Positions 51,401-63,950 of a stretch of 64,000 bases of DNA are shown in pieces. A program made the translations under genes and the position numbers. The stretch spans positions 18,397,501 to 18,461,500 of the forward strand of contig NC_092569.1 of the NCBI RefSeq assembly GCF_037975245.1, given 5' to 3'. The stretch comes from Apostichopus japonicus (taxonomy: Eukaryota; Echinodermata; Holothuroidea; Aspidochirotida; Stichopodidae). The notes beneath the pieces were generated by a model that had not been told where the DNA came from, ran no database searches, and was given only the letters and a program-made list of their open reading frames with translations. Within the stretch, counting starts at the first letter, position 1. The number at the start of each line of letters is the position of its first letter.

Positions 51401-52742
51401 TATTCTGTAAACATATAGCATAAAGACAATTTTCAATAAAGAGTGAATTAATACGGTTTTGTTGACATAACAAATATAGCACACAGTGCTTTGACCAACC
51501 GACAGATAAGCTTGACTGACCATTATAGCAGAGTCAAAGTACTATAACCTATGCAGTCCGTTTATATATTGTCTGTATTTTAGAAGAAGAAATTCTTCGC
51601 CAGAGCAACTTCTAATCAATTGCTAAATGCAGTGAGTATTATGATGTTCTATACGAAGATTGCTTGTATTAGACACAGCGTGTCGTTTAATTGAGCGGAG
51701 AATGAGATTTTAAGAAATGTTGCTGTACCAGACACTAATTGGTACTTAGTTTTTACAAAAATGGTGTTCTTTATTATAATACCTGTGAAAATAATAAATC
51801 AAGTCAATAAAATCAATACCACTTTTACTCTAGTGAACTCTGTTCTGACAAAATAAAAACGTCATAATGACACGATTTTTCCATTGTCCTTTTTACTATT
51901 ATTTGTGATCTCTCTGCATGTTGGCTTTGCGTGCATTATGTATGCTTTACTGCTACTAACAGTTTCATTTAATGATTAATAAGTAAAGCGAAAACATTTG
52001 AGTCGTACAGAATGATCAAACGAAATATGAAGTAAAACAAAGATCATAGTAACATTTAACAATAATTTGTTGCAGCTTTTCAGTGGTAAATTCGTTTTAG
52101 GGATTTGAAAAAGAGGTATGATTTGCACTAATTTAATTCATGTTGTATTCAATAAGTATTCATTTGAAATTCAATACACGTTCTGTAGCAAAAGTGAACT
52201 TGGAACTATGATGTCATACATGCAAACGAAACATAAACTAAATTCACATTTTGAAGAGAAACAAGACATATCTTGTTAGTAGGATTGCGTACGTGACGTC
52301 ACACTTGTTTGCATCAAGTTTTTACTTAAAATTAAGGTGCTCAAATGGCGAAATTGGCAAATAGATGGAATACAAATTTTACCTGAACTATTAATTTCAG
52401 AACATTCTTCAATATATCGTTCAAGTAGCTGGACATTGCCAGTTAATCGGCCATGTTTCCAATTGACTTATTCGACAGTGTTTTTGCGTTGCCCCCATTG
52501 CTTACGAACCTGTGAGCTTAAATGTATATTCTAAGATTCCCGGAAGATTTCCGTTAATCTTTATTTATTATTTTGGGGGGCTAATCCTAAGTTACGTTTT
52601 CATTCAAAAGATAAATACAAATGAGCTGCCTATGAAATACAATAACAGATCTCATGAAAAGCAGTAAAATTTGACTTATATTTTCATACATGTGAATGTA
52701 AAAAAGGTACTACGTATTTTCACCTTTATTATATAAACTGAC

Positions 52743-52823
<81 letters not shown>

Positions 52824-53423
52824 TATGTACATCAATTTAATATTATTTTCAAGGAATTTAGGAATCACCACACAATTATATATTACAATTTAATGAGTAT
52901 ACAAACAAAATATATTAACAACGGAGGTCAAAATCTCTCGCATTTATAAATCTGATAGACATGCGCATGCGTTTTAATAATGCCAACATTATTATACGGT
53001 TGGAGCAGTTAGTCAATCTAAAGTTTGGAAAAAGAATTTTCTGACAGAAACAAGCTTAGATAAAACGACACATTTCGTTTCTTAAGAACTCTTTAGAACT
53101 TCAGATTTAAACTCCATTAATCTAAAGTGAGTCCATTAAGTAAGTGAATAGGCAAAAGAGATGTGTACTTACAATTTCAATCGATTTTGCTTGATCATTT
53201 GCACTCAAAATTCATTCAATACGCTTCACGGTGAAAAGGATCGCGTCATTGCAGTGCCTGGCATCGGTGAATCAATACCTTAAGTCGATGGTTTGTACAG
53301 TGGAGACCAAACAGGGCGATAATTTGACTGTATACTAAAACATATGTGCTAGACTTATATTTAACACATATTGTTAATTTGAAAAACCAAAATCGTAACA
53401 AAAAGCTACTTTATAAATCCACG
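48443..53423. other. Intergenic region between genes E and F
   Basis: About 5 kb of AT-rich DNA. I find no FReD-like exon, no signal-peptide exon and no transposon signature. A (TA)n tract lies at 52749-52820. Open frames are short and featureless. Confidence 0.5.
52749..52820. repeat. (TA)n microsatellite
   Basis: About 36 uninterrupted TA units upstream of gene F. Confidence 0.95.
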
Positions 53424-53835
53424 ATGATTGTGATGCTATTGGTGATATATCTAGTACCACTGACCAAAGATAAGAGTTTCGCTATTTCACTAAACGTTGA
53501 TAGTGAGTTTTAATTGTCCAAATTAACTTAATTTAATTTTGAAAGTAACAGTTTTGTGAGGTTACATCAATCATAAATATATTGCTCTGCCTTTAATGTT
53601 TATTCAAAGATGTTTCTCATGTTTGAGCCTTAATGTGTGTCATCACGCGCAAATGCAACAAAATATTTCTGTGATAAACTGAACAAATATCGAAATATCC
53701 AATGGCCGGAAATCTAACTGACTAGGTATGTTCTTTTTCCTCATTTCTGAGATATTTATATTAATATGCTTACTTACTTTAGGTAAGATGTTTTGCTTTG
53801 TGGAATTGATTTTTTTCTTTCATTACATCAACCAG

Positions 53836-53907
53836 CCTATGAACATGGCTTACGAGGGACCTTTCAATGCACCAACACACCTAAATTCTACACTACGGTC
53901 CTGTCTC
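53836..53907 (+). other. Duplicated 72-nt exon, copy 1 (gene F)
   Basis: Acceptor TCAACCAG, donor GTAAGT. The exon encodes YEHGLRGTFQCTNTPKFYTT and then VLS. It is phase 1 on both sides, so it can be skipped or repeated without breaking the frame. The flanking intron parts match those of copy 2, so the whole ~350-base unit was duplicated. Confidence 0.65.
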
Positions 53908-54185
53908 GTAAGTTCCTCAGGATTAAATAATTTGTCATGATACTACCACCGAAGTCTAACCGGTTAGACAATGATTTCATGTAAAACTTATTTATTTTAT
54001 GGTAACTAACTTTCGTTAAAGTGGTGTTGTGTGGACGAGGAAACATCCAATGACCGGTATTGTAACTGACCACGTTTGTCACCCCACCCTCCTCATTTTT
54101 GAAGATGACATTAAGATGCTAACTTACTTAATGTACTATTTTGTGGCGTATTTACTTGTTTTATTTTCTTCAATATATCAACCAG

Positions 54186-54257
54186 CATATGAATCTGGAT
54201 TACAAGGGACATTTCAATGCACTAACACACCTAACTTATACACTACGGCCCTATCTG
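54186..54257 (+). other. Duplicated 72-nt exon, copy 2 (gene F)
   Basis: Same borders and phases as copy 1. Encodes YESGLQGTFQCTNTPNLYTT and then ALS. About five residue changes between the copies. No known domain recognised; one Cys per copy. Confidence 0.65.
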
Positions 54258-56606
54258 GTAAGTTCATTGAGTTAAATGATTTATCATAATGATACAACCG
54301 CAGTCTTTCACGTTTGTCCATGACTTCAGCTTAAAAAGATTTCTTGTATAGTAACGTAACTTTCGTTAACAGGTTTTATTTTGTCTGTGAAGGAGGAAAC
54401 ATCACCTCAAACAATACCGATCAATGTATCTACATATGTAGTTCTTTGAAATGTTAGTTATATTTGTATCTAATGGATTAACTACAGGATGTGATTGTGA
54501 TGTAATACTGAATAATACTACTCACTTGTATTGGTAGCGCACGAGAACAACTAATTGAGCTGCAAAGCACTACGCTATCATGAGGTTTGGTGTTATAATG
54601 CTAAATCATTAGTTGACTACTTAATACATAATAATAAAATAAGCAAAAATAAATCCACAAGATGACTGTTTTCAATATATTTTGCGTGTGTCAAGGTTTC
54701 CATACAGACTGTAAGGATGTTTACGACGCTGGTCATACACAAGATGGCATTTACACCATTCTACCATCTGGATGGCCGTGCTCACCATTTACTGTTTACT
54801 GTAAAATGGATAATGGCGGAGGATGGACGGTAAGTCAGTTTGTTATTTCCTTGTGAGGGGACTAGCGATCCAGACGAAATTCAAATATTCATCATGTAGC
54901 ACTTTTGTATAAAAGTTTTGTTTTTTGCTTCGGTTAGGCTTAATATGAGATTTACGGTTTCAACTGTTTGTATAATTTGTATTAATGTTTCTAAATTTCA
55001 ATAGGAAACGCTGCACTTTTTACGGCCCATATGTATCCCATATACGTTTGAATATTTCCATCACACGATATAAACAAAAAATATATGATCGGAGAAAATG
55101 ACAGTTGCCTTCCTTTCTGCAAACGACGAAGAAAGATATTAACAATGATTGAACAAAATAAGGTAAAACCATGTTTTGCGTATTCTTAATCGAAACTTTG
55201 GACACTTCCCTATATACCTATAAAACCTGAAAATTGTTCATTAAACCCGAAGATACAAAGAAAAACGATGTTATTGACGATTAATTATAGTCACAGATAC
55301 GTTTTCTCTGAATTAATAAGGAACAAATGTAACATTAATATTGTCTTTATCTTTATCGCAGTATCCATCTATTCAATGTATTTTAATGATACTTTTGATT
55401 ATTTTTCATCTAAGTTTTTCAACTTTTACATTTGTATTGTAAGTTTCAAACAAAACTACGATGCTTACAAAGGAATGTTGGGGTAACTTGAGCGATGATG
55501 AAACGAATAATCTAAAAACTATCCTATTTTTATTTTCTCTTATCCAGGTTTTTCAACGTCACAGTGGCACAACCGGTTTTTATCAAAACTGAGATGCGTA
55601 CAAAAAAGAATTTGGTGATCTGAACGATGATTTTTGGCTTGGAAATGAGAAACTCTATTATTTTACAAACCAAGCAGGTTACACGTTACGATTCGATGTT
55701 AGCACGTCAGGTGGAGATCAGAAATATGCTTCATATACCGAGTTTCAGATTGAGTCTGAGAGTAATAAATACAGACTGAATAAACTAGGCACCCATGCTG
55801 GAACAACAGGTTTGTATACGTTTTAATTTGAAGTTCCAATTTTCTTTTAATTCGTTTACTTATAGTTTTAGAGGGAAAAAACGAATTACATTATAATTAC
55901 ATCTCTCAAGAATTAAATATTAGAACATTGAGAAAACCCCAGACTTGCAGTGGTATCGTCCATGGCTTTGTGTCCCGTCTCAGTTCCAGACATAGTTGAA
56001 AATACTTTTATGCATGCCACTAGTCAGATCGGTGGGTGATACTTTGAGATGACATATTTTCAATATGAATTTGCTTAATTAATTATATGAACTGTCACTC
56101 ACTAGTCACTTGACAGTTTTGTTTACCTTACAATTCAGATATTGTGCTCCGGAAAGCGGCTTTATTTTATAGCACATTACAATAAAGGTGCGATGCTTTT
56201 TATTAAGTGTTTATATGTTTTTTTTCTTAAAGGTTGGCGTATATATAACAACTTGGGCAAGGCTTTCAGCACATATGATCGAGACAACGACGACTGTGAT
56301 GCTTTTAACTGCGCGAACCGTCACAAAAGTGGTTGGTGGCACTCGGATATTTGGTGCGCAACTTGTGATAATAATAATGCTTATTGTGACCAATTTCATG
56401 TCAGCGGAAGCTGTCACTCCGTTTGTACCAGTGACAACCTTAATGGAGACTACAACGGTGTCGGTGGAGAAAATGTATTTTCCAACCACAATGTTACTGT
56501 AGCTTAAATTTCACTGAGATGAAAATTCGGCCATCCTTGTGAACATAATGAATTTCATATTTAGACAGTTTTACAATCTAATTTACTGCTTTAATCAAAC
56601 TACCAA

Positions 56607-56612
56607 AATAAA
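56607..56612 (+). terminator. Poly(A) signal of gene F
   Basis: AATAAA 65 bases past the ancestral stop codon, followed about 15-35 bases later by a GT-rich stretch (GTGTTGTTGTG). This is the usual layout of a cleavage and polyadenylation site. Confidence 0.55.
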
Positions 56613-56783
56613 ATTGTTGTAATTATATGTGTTGTTGTGCTTCTTGTTGTTCTGCTTCCGCAAGCCACAACAGTAAAATAACACCAGAAAGAACGAAAAG
56701 CGCAAAAATATGTTGGAATGTTTAATGTGCGTGTATTAACACAGGGTCTGAATGACAAAATGTTAGCTCGAGGTGGAATCATA

Positions 56784-56895
<112 letters not shown>

Positions 56896-56899
56896 CAAT

Positions 56900-59800
56900 G
56901 TAGCTTGGTATAAATTAAAACCGTTGCTGCCAATGTTCTATCATACATGTATCCCGTTGTTGTATTTAAAGATATTTATTATTCATGACTTATTCAAATA
57001 CTGTGACATTCACGCTAACTTCGAACATGCGAGATATGAACCGTTTAGTATCGCATAAAAATATTTCTTCCTGCACGTTAAATCAATGTTTTGTGTCTTA
57101 TTTGGGTAAATTTTAAGCTATGTGTTCTCAGTATTGTCAAGAAATTTGGCGTATAAGCCTAGCAGATTTCTTACTGTTAATTTGTTTCGTTCTGTATTGA
57201 GCTCGGGCTGTTTACTATTCTTATTTTGATTTCCCCGTCTCGGGCCCCAGACCTTTAACCCTTTCTCTTTAGATCTAAGGAAGCTCACCGTGTTTTCCCA
57301 GTAGAGTAGACAGTTTTCCAAAACAAAAAGGAAGCCGCTTCATGCGCGCGCGCTTCGGCATACATCAAAAACATAAAAGGGGGTCACCGAGTTCAGCTAT
57401 TCAAGCTACTTGGTATAAAAAGGATTGGTTAATTGCTCGTAGGAGGCAGACACCCAAAAGTTGTGAAAGTAGTCAGTTAGCGCTAAGTTGCAATCGTTTA
57501 CTGCAATATTACTCATGTGTACTCTCTTCACGGATCTCTACTGTGATACTTGTGTAACAAGGAACCGTTATTGTGTTTCCTGGCTCTACCTGGTGACCGG
57601 TGATTCTAGACATTTTACTTGGTAATGATTTTCATTTGTTTTCTTTTATGTGTTAAGGTAACTTGAGAATCTGAAAAAGCTACGGATAAGCCGTTAGTAC
57701 CCGTCAATGTTATATCGACCGTGTCAGCAAAGTGAACCAATTAACGATAGTATATTTGTTTGTCTATCTATCTCGACCAAATATAATATTAAAGTTGCCA
57801 GAATTACTTGTGACGTTACCCTAAAATTTACAAGGCTGGAGCATTATCCTAGCTCAGAATTCAATGCGGTATATTGAGAAAGATTGACGTACAAGTACTG
57901 CAAAATAACCTAAGGCTGAAGCTCGACCATCTCCCTATTTTGTGAATATGTGTATTTAAGACCCGAATTATACCTGGGTTTCAGTTCTGGCTCTCAGGAT
58001 TTGCGAGACACAGTGCAGCTCGCACTATTTGCGAGAAACAGCCCAGCTCGCAAGCTGCGAGAGACAGTCCAACTCGCACAGATTTGGGAGATACAGCACA
58101 GATCGCAAGCTGCGAGAAACATCCCAGCTCTCACTGATTTGCGAGATACAGCACAGATCGCAAGTAGCGGGAAACAGATCAGCTCGCAGGAATTACGACT
58201 TTTAGGATTCGCTCGCATATTGCGATTTATGGTCAGAACTCGCAGAGGCTGCGAAGTTTGGTCTACACTTGTATTTTTTTGTGTGTACTGCGTTACTTCC
58301 AATAGAGCTGTAAATGAGTTAAGCCATGTATTATGCCCAAAGTTTTATTGCTACCATTTAACTCATCTTAAAGCGTTTCAAAATTGATTGGAGGATTCAT
58401 TGATGTACTTCATTAACCATTGTAACAGGAAAAAGTGTTTTCTTTTTAACAAAGTTTTTAGACATTACTTGAACTCTTTGGCTGATTTTTCAAGACTCTG
58501 TGTTCCGACTTGACTGTATAGAATTCGGTCGGCGTTACAGTATACACTTATTTCTTCTTTTCTTGATAAAGTTTTGGTCGACTACTTTTAACACATTACG
58601 TTTTCACACATTTTACGGAATCTTGCATTTAACGATAGATTATGATACGACAATACTGCTACTCTTACAATAAAATACATGTAATTATGATTGTTTTTTT
58701 TTTTTTTTTTTTTTTTAAATGTATTACTTTAGTTGCTTCAGTACTTACATTGAGGTATTTTATTGCTGAAAAACTTGGGTATAAACTTTCGAAAAAGTTT
58801 ACACTAAGGTTAGGTGTTTTTTTTTGTTAATTAATATTACTACTTATCAATGAGGAAACATATTATCAATTTCATTATTGTGTGACAAACCGAAACTGTT
58901 CCGGTGGCTAAGAATGTAATTGAGGAGTAATGAGCTGGATAATCTAATGCCTTCTCTGCCTTACTTTAACTAACGAAAAGACTCGCTGATATTTCTATTG
59001 ATTCACACATCAGTTTCGCATATCAGCATCCCTTTAAGCTCCGTTCATTGTACTAATCGATCAGTTTGATTGTATTTTTACATGCAAATCACGATAACAA
59101 CAGCATCATGTATAGACTTAGACATGTTTTATCATATCTCAGGTTTTTTTCAACAGTTGGAAGACCAACTATGTTGTAGCTGTTATTATAGTCACAGTAT
59201 CCCTTTAAACGAATGCCTTATGCGATGAGCAAACTAATTTCGTTGAGACATCATCACTAGTTGCATTAATGAGGTTAAAGCTAGATATGTTTAATGTTAG
59301 GCGATGATAACATCATGTGAAATTTATATGGAAAAGAGTTGTTTGAAATCAGAAAATTAAAACAGGATAATTTCTACTGGTTATTCGGATTGTAAATGTT
59401 AAGAGTTATAGCCGATATGATTTCCTTTTATTTCCCTCTGTTGTTCTCCTTTGTTCTATTTTGTTTGCTTGTACTTGCATTTTGGTGAAACAAAACGTCC
59501 TAAAAAATATTAAGTGAACACATAACTATACCAACGAAACTTATTATCGTGAGATTAAAACGTTATGTTAATTTGTGCAGATATTAAGTTTTCTTTCTAG
59601 GAACACCACGAAAATAGATGTCCATCGTCACTTACAGATGCAGTTCAAAGTACGCCATTATTTCCAATTAAGTCTGCATTTTCATGTCTGTCGTTTTGTA
59701 GCTACATGCGTATCAAAATTTAAATATCAAGTTTACGCAGTCCTTTTTGTTATGGATGATAGTTTGTTACAGAATATTCCAATGAGAGAATTTGAGACTA

Positions 59801-60130
59801 CATATGCTAACAAAAACAGTTCTATTTTAATTTCAAATTTTAAATTTTGAAATCATTGCTTTGGTTACAAGTGACTTGTTTTTTATGGATCTTCTATACA
59901 AGTGTTTTGAAAGGCTTCGCTTTCCGTTTAAACATTGCTGTTAATTTAATTTGTTTCTAATGTGATGTGATCACAGTGTATGTTTAACTGTTAGCCAGAG
60001 TTGATAAATTCATTAAATTGCAAATATTACACTTAGTATATTTTCATCTAACAATATACACAGAATTCAACGTTAATTTATTGTTTATATATATAAAAAG
60101 TATTCCAATTAATACCATACAATATAGTCC
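56900..60130. other. Intergenic region without recognised genes
   Basis: Contains the minisatellite at 58001-58190 and a 24-base T run near 58696. Short open frames at 57118-57557 show no known domain. No FReD exon was seen on either strand. Confidence 0.45.
58001..58190 (+). repeat. Minisatellite, 27-28 bp unit, seven copies
   Basis: Degenerate units of the form TTGCGAGA.ACAGC.CAGCTCGCA. Each unit starts with TGCGAG and ends with its reverse complement CTCGCA (or TCGCA), so every unit can fold back on itself. Units alternate between GAT and AGC at the joint, suggesting a ~55-bp higher-order unit. The open frame at 57950-58387 is mostly this repeat. Confidence 0.85.
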
Positions 60131-60450
60131 GAGTATTAACACAATTCCCTCGTAGTTTTATCACTCTTCAGTTTCTGTAAATACAAAACCTGTCTATGTC
60201 TTGTTTCTTTACTGATAGTTTATTGTTATCTGGATTAATCTGGCCAGCGAGGTTCCTTAAAGTCATGCATGGAACGTATGCAATATTTGAGGATTGCGAA
60301 TCTTTACATTTGGGTAGACTTTAAGTACTTAATTATCTGCATTAGGGAATCACTGTTGAATGAGTTATTCACAGCAAAAGTGAGGACGTTTTCTGAAAGA
60401 AAGCTTGCCACGGTGTATTTTGTAGGTCTTGTGCATTAACTTTCATACTT
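60130..60450. repeat. Second copy of the gene B downstream flank
   Basis: Matches 12990-13310 (shared CTGGCCAGCGAGGTTC, ATATTTGAGGATT, GAATCACTGTTGAAT, TGTATTTTGTA.GTCTTG). It belongs to the minus-strand FReD gene entering at the right edge, but about 3.5 kb separates it from that gene's stop codon. Confidence 0.75.
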
Positions 60451-61528
60451 CAATGTATAAAATACTGTTAAAATCGTTCTGATATGTTCAAGTGAAAGAT
60501 TTCTAATAAATTCCTGCGACAGGTGACAATACCGTTTTATAACATCTAAGTCATCTCAGGGATATAGCTCTTTTCCTAACTTATTGGACAGTTTTCATAG
60601 AGAACTATCACTCAAAGTATGATGTTATTAAGATTATGATAGTCCATGCATTACGCAAATATATTCATCTAGTAAGTATTCAAGGATACTATCCACCAAT
60701 ATGAACGTCATGAATTGTAGCCTTGGTAATGTAATATTAATGTAAGGTATTTTTTTTTCATCCAAGGAACATTGATCTTTTATTGTATTGCTTCTTTGAG
60801 CCCTCGAAATGAAACAACGTCTTTAAACATGTAGCTGCAAGACACGCCAGTCGATTTTCCGTAGATATATAGGCGTACGTTTCATTGACTTGTAGGCGAA
60901 CTATTTAACCGACACTTCTCATTGCCCTAAACTGGTGTCATAGAACAGCCATATTCGCAAATTCCAAGTTACATCTATATTTCAAATAAACTGTGTGTCT
61001 TCATGCTAAAGAAAACGTTTATGGCACATATTTAGTTTCTTGTGGTGACAAGTGTTATGTTGATAATTAGGGTAAGTAATATCATTTCTGAATATCAAAC
61101 TACATACTATAGGAAATTATTTTTAAAGTCCAATACATTGTAGAGCGTCTAGAAGCATCGTAACAAAATATAACAAGTACTCATATTTCCACATGTGCAA
61201 GACAATGCTTTGGGACACTGCAGCACAAATGAATCAAACAGTCTCAGATTATCGCTGGCTATTCTGTAACAATTAATGTAACGCGTACGGGCTAGTGTTC
61301 AAGACGGTTATATTCTGTACTGTAAACTAGTGTTATTTAGTGTTATTTCATGCTGAGAGACAAATCTCCTGGAACGAAGTTCATCTTCTTCTGTAAGATT
61401 TCAACTGCAAATCATTCACATGATTAAAATAGAGAAAAGAATTAAACGAAATTAGATAATAAATTTAGTTACAGTACCCATCCCAAAATGTGGTAGTATG
61501 ACCACGAAGGTTTCATCGCTCATATGGC

Positions 61529-62673
61529 CATGGGCGTCAATCCTAGGTGGGACCGGGGACACGCCCCCCCCCACATTTCGATGGGTGGAGGACAACCTAT
61601 CAAATGTCCCCACACATTTGGAAAAAGAAACGGCACTTTATAGCTAGAGCTAAAGCTTGTACATATTTGTTGTTTAGTTGTAGATGGTGTTTCAAAGACG
61701 GTGCCCGCTCCCTAATATTGGGGAAGTGAAATAGGGAGCATATTCTATGGAAGCGCATTCCATATTACCTTGTTGTTGAGTGATACCGGAGTTTACTCCA
61801 CAGTGAGAACACTGGGTACACGGTGGTTACATACTACACTCCGTCCATAATTCACCCGATTACCAGATGCACATACACCTAGCAACCGTGGTAACTTGCG
61901 TGAGGACTCTAATGAACAACAACTGATTTATTTTGATGCCTTAATCACTTTAGCCACCACTCACATGGGACCTATTCTAAGTTTGACAATACATGCGCAT
62001 GTGTGAGGTCCTGAAAGTATAATGAAAGTGGTTTGTCTTGTCATCTTAGTTTCAGATGTCATAGAAATGTATTCTTGTAGACCTAGCAAAACATTTAAAC
62101 TGACACAGTCCCATTTGAAGTGTGTCAAGGGTGGCATTACAAAGCATTGGTGGTTTAACATGCTGAGGTATGACGACTTTTGGCCAAATTTGCGCTAAGC
62201 TCACTATACGAACTCGGATCTGGACTGTGCCTTATTAGGTAGTTATATAAATTATTAATAATGGCCTATTAGGAAGTGCACCATTTTGTGGTATGACTTT
62301 CAGGACGGCAAGTCGAGAAACTCACATGCAGTCGCGGCGGATAGCTTCCTTCGTATATATGTCCTGGGACATTTTGGGACATCGTTCCTCTAGGCTTATA
62401 TATGAGGCCCTGGGGTCATTCCTTGACCGATTTGGTGCACCATAATGTGCCCTTTTCGAAGTAAATTTATTCACAGGTTGTTAGTTGTCATGGGTTTGAA
62501 CAAATGAGGGGTAATCTATCTTGAAACATAGGGCAAAATGGGGCTGCGATCTGGCAGGTATTCAAATCTGAAATTTTCTTGGTACGCTGCGCGCCAACCG
62601 ATGCTTAGTTACGGCCGGAATATTCGAATCAATTACGCCATCCCCCCCGGTTCAAATCGGATTGGCGCCCCTG
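61529..62673. mobile_element. Non-autonomous hAT-like DNA transposon with 8-bp target-site duplication
   Basis: The left end CATGGGCGTCAATCC and the reverse complement of the right end, CAGGGGCGCCAATCC, form terminal inverted repeats with further similarity inward (ACCGGGG). Directly outside, both sides carry the same 8 bases CATATGGC (61521-61528 and 62674-62681), the target-site length of hAT elements. The 1145-bp interior has no transposase frame. CAGGGGCG ends are common among hAT-type elements. Confidence 0.72.
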
Positions 62674-62681
62674 CATATGGC

Positions 62682-63950
62682 ACATCGTCGTATACCCACC
62701 ATATATGACATACATGAGCCATTACACAATATTGAAACTTTGAGGTTCGTTGAACACTTTTTTGACGTTATTTACTACGATGTTAGTCCAATAGTCTAAT
62801 TTCCTACAAGTTACAATTATTGGAGGGTGAGTTGTGAAACGATTTTAGCCGTTTTGGCGTGTGTATTATAGCTAAAAGATTCATGTTTTAATATGGCATT
62901 TGTCATTTGACCTCGACATTGTTTTCCTATGGCTTTATGTGGTCAATCACAAGGTGCCAGCAGCTCACGTACATGTAGCAAAGCCATAAGATGAAGTTTT
63001 TATTGCATGTTATCACAAATTGTAATTTGACGTTATGCCCACCAAAATTTGAAGTCCATCTGGCTTACAGCTTAAACGAGTTAACAATAAGCTTTTTGGA
63101 CCAAAGTTGGCCAAGTGTGACCGTTGATCTCATCAACAACGTGATCTTTGTACTTTGAATTTGATTTGACTTTGACGTTCTGGTATCTTATATGTGCAAA
63201 ACGGTTTTTCATCACTTTTTAATGTTATGTAAAGTACCCCAACTACAAACACTAATGCACAAGTGTCAAAAGCAATCCTGCTTACCAAGGTAGAACTTGT
63301 TATAGTCAGGAACATAGTGGCAACTTACAAAAATCTCAAGTGACAACATTAATGTGACTAATCAGTTGCGGTCTGCATTTTATTCGGAACACCGTTACAG
63401 AGGGTCGTGTCTTAATTTGACATCTTAACAAAGTGACTGAAAGAAACAGAACTCACAAAAGAGCGTTGTTTTAACTGTACGTAATTGTGATTGAATTTAT
63501 TATACGTTGGTATGAATCAATTGAACTACATTAGGTGTTAGACATGTGGCAATATACTCCGAATTTTAAAAAGGAAAAAGAAGAGATTAATGCAAAGTCT
63601 GTAAAACCTTGTAAATGTTGTCATGTACATTTCCATAGATAAGGTAAAGTAATTTGGCATGGCTTTAACTCAAACACGTCAGTTATCCGGGCTTTTTCTT
63701 TTCTTGGTTCTTCACTCTTTTATTGTCCGGTGACAGTTAACCTCACTATCAAATGTATTCAGATATTTTGTGGTTATCTCAGTCCATGTTGTCTTTTAGG
63801 AAAAATTGTCCTGCATAGAAATTTCGAGTGCTCACAATAAGGGAGACGTTTTCAGATTTTGGTAACACTTTGTTGTTAAATTATCTTTCACAGTAAAAAT
63901 GTAGACACAATATTCACTTTGCTGTTAACATTTTTTTCTGAATCACATCA
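62682..63950. other. Non-coding stretch between the hAT-like element and the right-edge gene
   Basis: No match to the gene B flank and no recognisable element or exon. It is part of the ~3.5 kb that separates the right-edge gene's stop codon from its conserved downstream flank. Confidence 0.4.

Larger units (their letters stand above)
53424..56542 (+). pseudogene. Gene F: divergent FReD gene with nonsense codon and C-terminal frameshift
   Basis: Exons 53424-53502, 53836-53907, 54186-54257, 54696-54829, 55548-55809 and 56233-56542 all join in phase 1 or 0. Exon 1 is a signal peptide (MIVMLLVIYLVPLTKDKSFA). Exons 2 and 3 are near-identical 72-nt repeats (GTFQCTNTP). Exon 4 is a classical FReD start (TDCKDVYDAG, GIYTILP, NGGGWT). 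Exon 5 reads VFQRHSGTTGFYQN, then TGA at 55590-55592 where the other genes have the conserved Trp, then DAYKKEFGDL and FWLGNEK. Exon 6 has the YDRDND site, NCANRHKSGWW and the extra-Cys loop, but shifts frame near 56497 and stops at 56505-56507; the expected CSLNFTEMKIRPSL continues in another frame to TGA 56540-56542. The product as written is 133 aa. Two lesions argue for a true pseudogene. Confidence 0.72.

Noticed and set aside
53728-53790. Hydrophobic start MFFFLISEIFILICLLTL as the signal peptide of gene F
   Set aside because: The same stretch is repeated as intron sequence in the second unit at ~54090 without an open start, whereas 53424-53502 gives a better signal peptide with a consensus donor of matching phase.
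58001-58190. CRISPR-like spacing of short repeats
   Set aside because: Units are degenerate and contiguous without unique spacers, and the genome is eukaryotic.
57950-58387. 145-codon open frame
   Set aside because: Most of it is the 27-28 bp minisatellite; no domain, no signal peptide and no exon structure.
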